Assembly: GCA_027924585.1 (NCBI GenBank)
Contig: BSBM01000059.1
Coordinates: forward strand, 6,076,001-6,140,000
Reading direction: 5' to 3'
DNA length: 64,000 nucleotides
Source: Larix kaempferi
Lineage: Eukaryota > Streptophyta > Pinopsida > Pinales > Pinaceae
Positions 61,980 through 64,000 of the stretch are shown here, in pieces. The notes under the pieces are model-generated. The model did not search any database, was not told the origin of the DNA, and worked only from the letters and a program-made list of their open reading frames with translations. The stretch's first letter is position 1. Every line of letters begins with the position of its first letter. A program made the translations under genes and the position numbers.

Positions 61980-63240
61980 CATCCCTTTGAGTTTATGTCT
62001 GGGTGATAAGTTATATAATTTTGGCAAAAAAAAATTATCAAATGTTTTCCATATTTATTGAGGTTTTTGTTTTAATTTTTAGTTAAGAAAATTGTGGTGT
62101 TGTTTTTTTGTTGTATGGATGTGTAAATATGAAAGAACAATTTAATATGTATGTTTTTGTTGTATTCTAATAGTTTTTATGACTATAAAATCTCTGATTA
62201 AAGAGGAGGATATGTGATTAGCAGTCATCTCCAGTTGAGGACACTTTCACCCTGGAGATGAGTGTTGACCACAAATCCTCCACACTTTTTCCCCGAAGAT
62301 GATTTTTTATCACAAATCCTCCATGCTTTCCACCTCTCATGTCATATTTGAGCTTCTCCTCGACTAGGAGGGAGAATAATTCCCTATAGAGATGCGTCAT
62401 GGACTTCAGGTCAACTCCTTGGGAATACCATGATCAACCACTTGGAATATTCCCCATTCAGAATAGGCCTTGCTCACCTCATCTCTCACGTGACCCCTTT
62501 CCTCACCGGCAATACCCGCGAGGAAGATGATGGGAATATCTTTGCTAAAGTTGTTGTAACCATCTTGGGGCGCTCATCCTCGTCACGGATGAAGATGGAC
62601 TATTGGGACTGCTCATCTTCGTCCTCATCCTCGTCTGCAAATTTTGAGAGGATGAGAAACAATTCATAGTAGCAAAGTATATACCATGAGAGTATGAAAG
62701 ACGATATCATTTGCACAAATAAACATTCATTAAACATACAACATGGGGAAATCATGGAGCGTAAAAAATGACAACAGGTACGCCCTCCCTCTCTCCAGAA
62801 AATCCAGGCTAACATACACCAAAACGAGCTTGCCACCCGTTGGGCGAAGAAGAGGAAGGGCAAACAAAGACCGGGTAACATTTTCATTAGTGGCCACCTA
62901 CATGAGATCAAAGCATTGCATTGCATTCAAATTGTATGGTTCATACTATATGCATTCTACTTACAACCAACGGTTAATATTTTTTTTTGCTTTTTTCCAC
63001 TACCTACATCCTACGTCCATCAGTTTGTATAGTTTTTTGTTTTTTTCCACTACCTACATCAATCGGGAATTGGAATGTTACAATGAGAAGGACTTGTATT
63101 TCTAACATCTATTTTGAAATGAAATGGGAGTGTTTTCTTGATGTACATCAAATTTCACTAGTCAGTGACTCACCTCAGTCAATGAAATGCCATCATGGAA
63201 ATCATTGAAATGTTATCGTGAAAATGAAATAAAATACCAT
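61980..63240. repeat. Segmental duplication E, copy 2
   Basis: Partner of 60890-61925. Between 62400 and 62900 it contains sequence absent from copy 1, including a CTCATCTTCGTCCTCATCC-type low-complexity run near 62608-62635. Confidence 0.75.
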
Positions 63241-64000
63241 TGTGAAAATGAAAGTTCAGTGTGAAAAGAGTATATATGGAATAGACCTTGATTAAAGTTC
63301 ATGTTGTTATCCTTCGGTGTCGGCTTTGAACTAGAGATGGCTAGGTTGTTTACAATACTTTTTCCAAATAATATGTAGTTAGCTATTTGTTACAGTTTGA
63401 TAGTGTAGTGTTAAAAATTATTAAAAAAAATATCAATACAAATTTATTGGTTTTAAAAATTATACATTAAAATGGATTTATGTTATTTTATTTTACACTA
63501 TATATATTTTATTATTATTATTTTCCTTTTTATTAATCTTAATTTATTTTTAATTTATAACTTTAAATGATAAACATAAGACAAATATAAATTATAAATA
63601 CAATCAATATTTTTTAGTTTGAGAAATGTTATTAAAAAAACAGTATACTAGTTTCTTTAAATCATGTTTGATTCAATTAATTATAATATTCTATATAATC
63701 TAATAAAAGATCAATGAACATAATCTTCTAAAACATGGGTAAAACTAGTTACAAACTCGTAAGCATATGATTTATTTATAAACCCAGCTTTAGCAGTTAT
63801 ATGTGTACGCTATTTTGACCTTAGGATTTGTGTAGGATATAATAGCACTTGATTGTGATGAGTTAGTTCACGGCAATTTATTAATTTGGGACTATTTTGT
63901 ATATTTTTCTACATATAGATTCCAAAGTGCCAATACAACGATTATATAAATCGATTAAATTTTGACGTTTGTGAAACTAATCAAACTCCTTACAAACAGG
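63241..64000. other. AT-rich sequence at window end
   Basis: No gene, RNA or clear repeat is visible. Confidence 0.5.

Noticed and set aside
62600-62926. Minus-strand 108-codon frame with acidic repeat end
   Set aside because: The acidic tail is a translated low-complexity CATCTTCGTC run, and the rest has no recognisable domain.

Overview
The window looks like nuclear DNA of a seed plant, probably a gymnosperm with a large, repeat-filled genome. Recognisable genes are reduced to isolated exons with plant-type GT..AG borders, separated by many kilobases of decayed retroelement and AT-rich sequence. There are no bacterial operons, rRNA genes or CRISPR arrays. The species cannot be named from this sequence.

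Layout. (1) 1-24497 is a tandem array with a 4.81 kb period: five nearly identical units plus a diverged sixth partial unit. Each unit is a higher-order repeat of three diverged modules, here called alpha, beta and gamma. Read on the minus strand, the modules resemble pieces of a non-coding Ty1/copia-like LTR element, with a TATA box, a leader and three polypurine-TGTTG boundaries. A detached, structurally more complete monomer lies at 27708-28797. (2) 24498-35500 is mostly anonymous sequence. It holds one exon of a trichome-birefringence-like (TBL) gene and a frameshifted coding remnant. (3) 35500-45700 holds a degenerate Ty3/gypsy RNase H-integrase fragment, a pseudo-exon of an unidentified membrane protein, an LTR-like segment with an internal 268 bp tandem duplication, and other local duplications. 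(4) 45700-51300 holds two exons of chorismate synthase, an IDA-like (abscission peptide) precursor gene with a nonsense codon, and a chimeric block with a possible organelle-derived portion. (5) 51300-64000 is very AT-rich. It contains local duplications, tRNA-like fragments and what looks like the last exon of an MCM4-like gene.

Nothing here forms a pathway or operon. The common theme is decay and duplication. The TBL and chorismate synthase exons each lost a conserved residue. The IDA-like gene, membrane exon and gypsy fragment carry TAG stops, at least one of them demonstrably a CAG-to-TAG change. These lesions fit C-to-T decay of methylated DNA. The most unusual element is the 4.8 kb array: a satellite-like higher-order repeat apparently built from LTR-retroelement parts, with repeated loss of the LTR piece and retention of older structure at its right edge.
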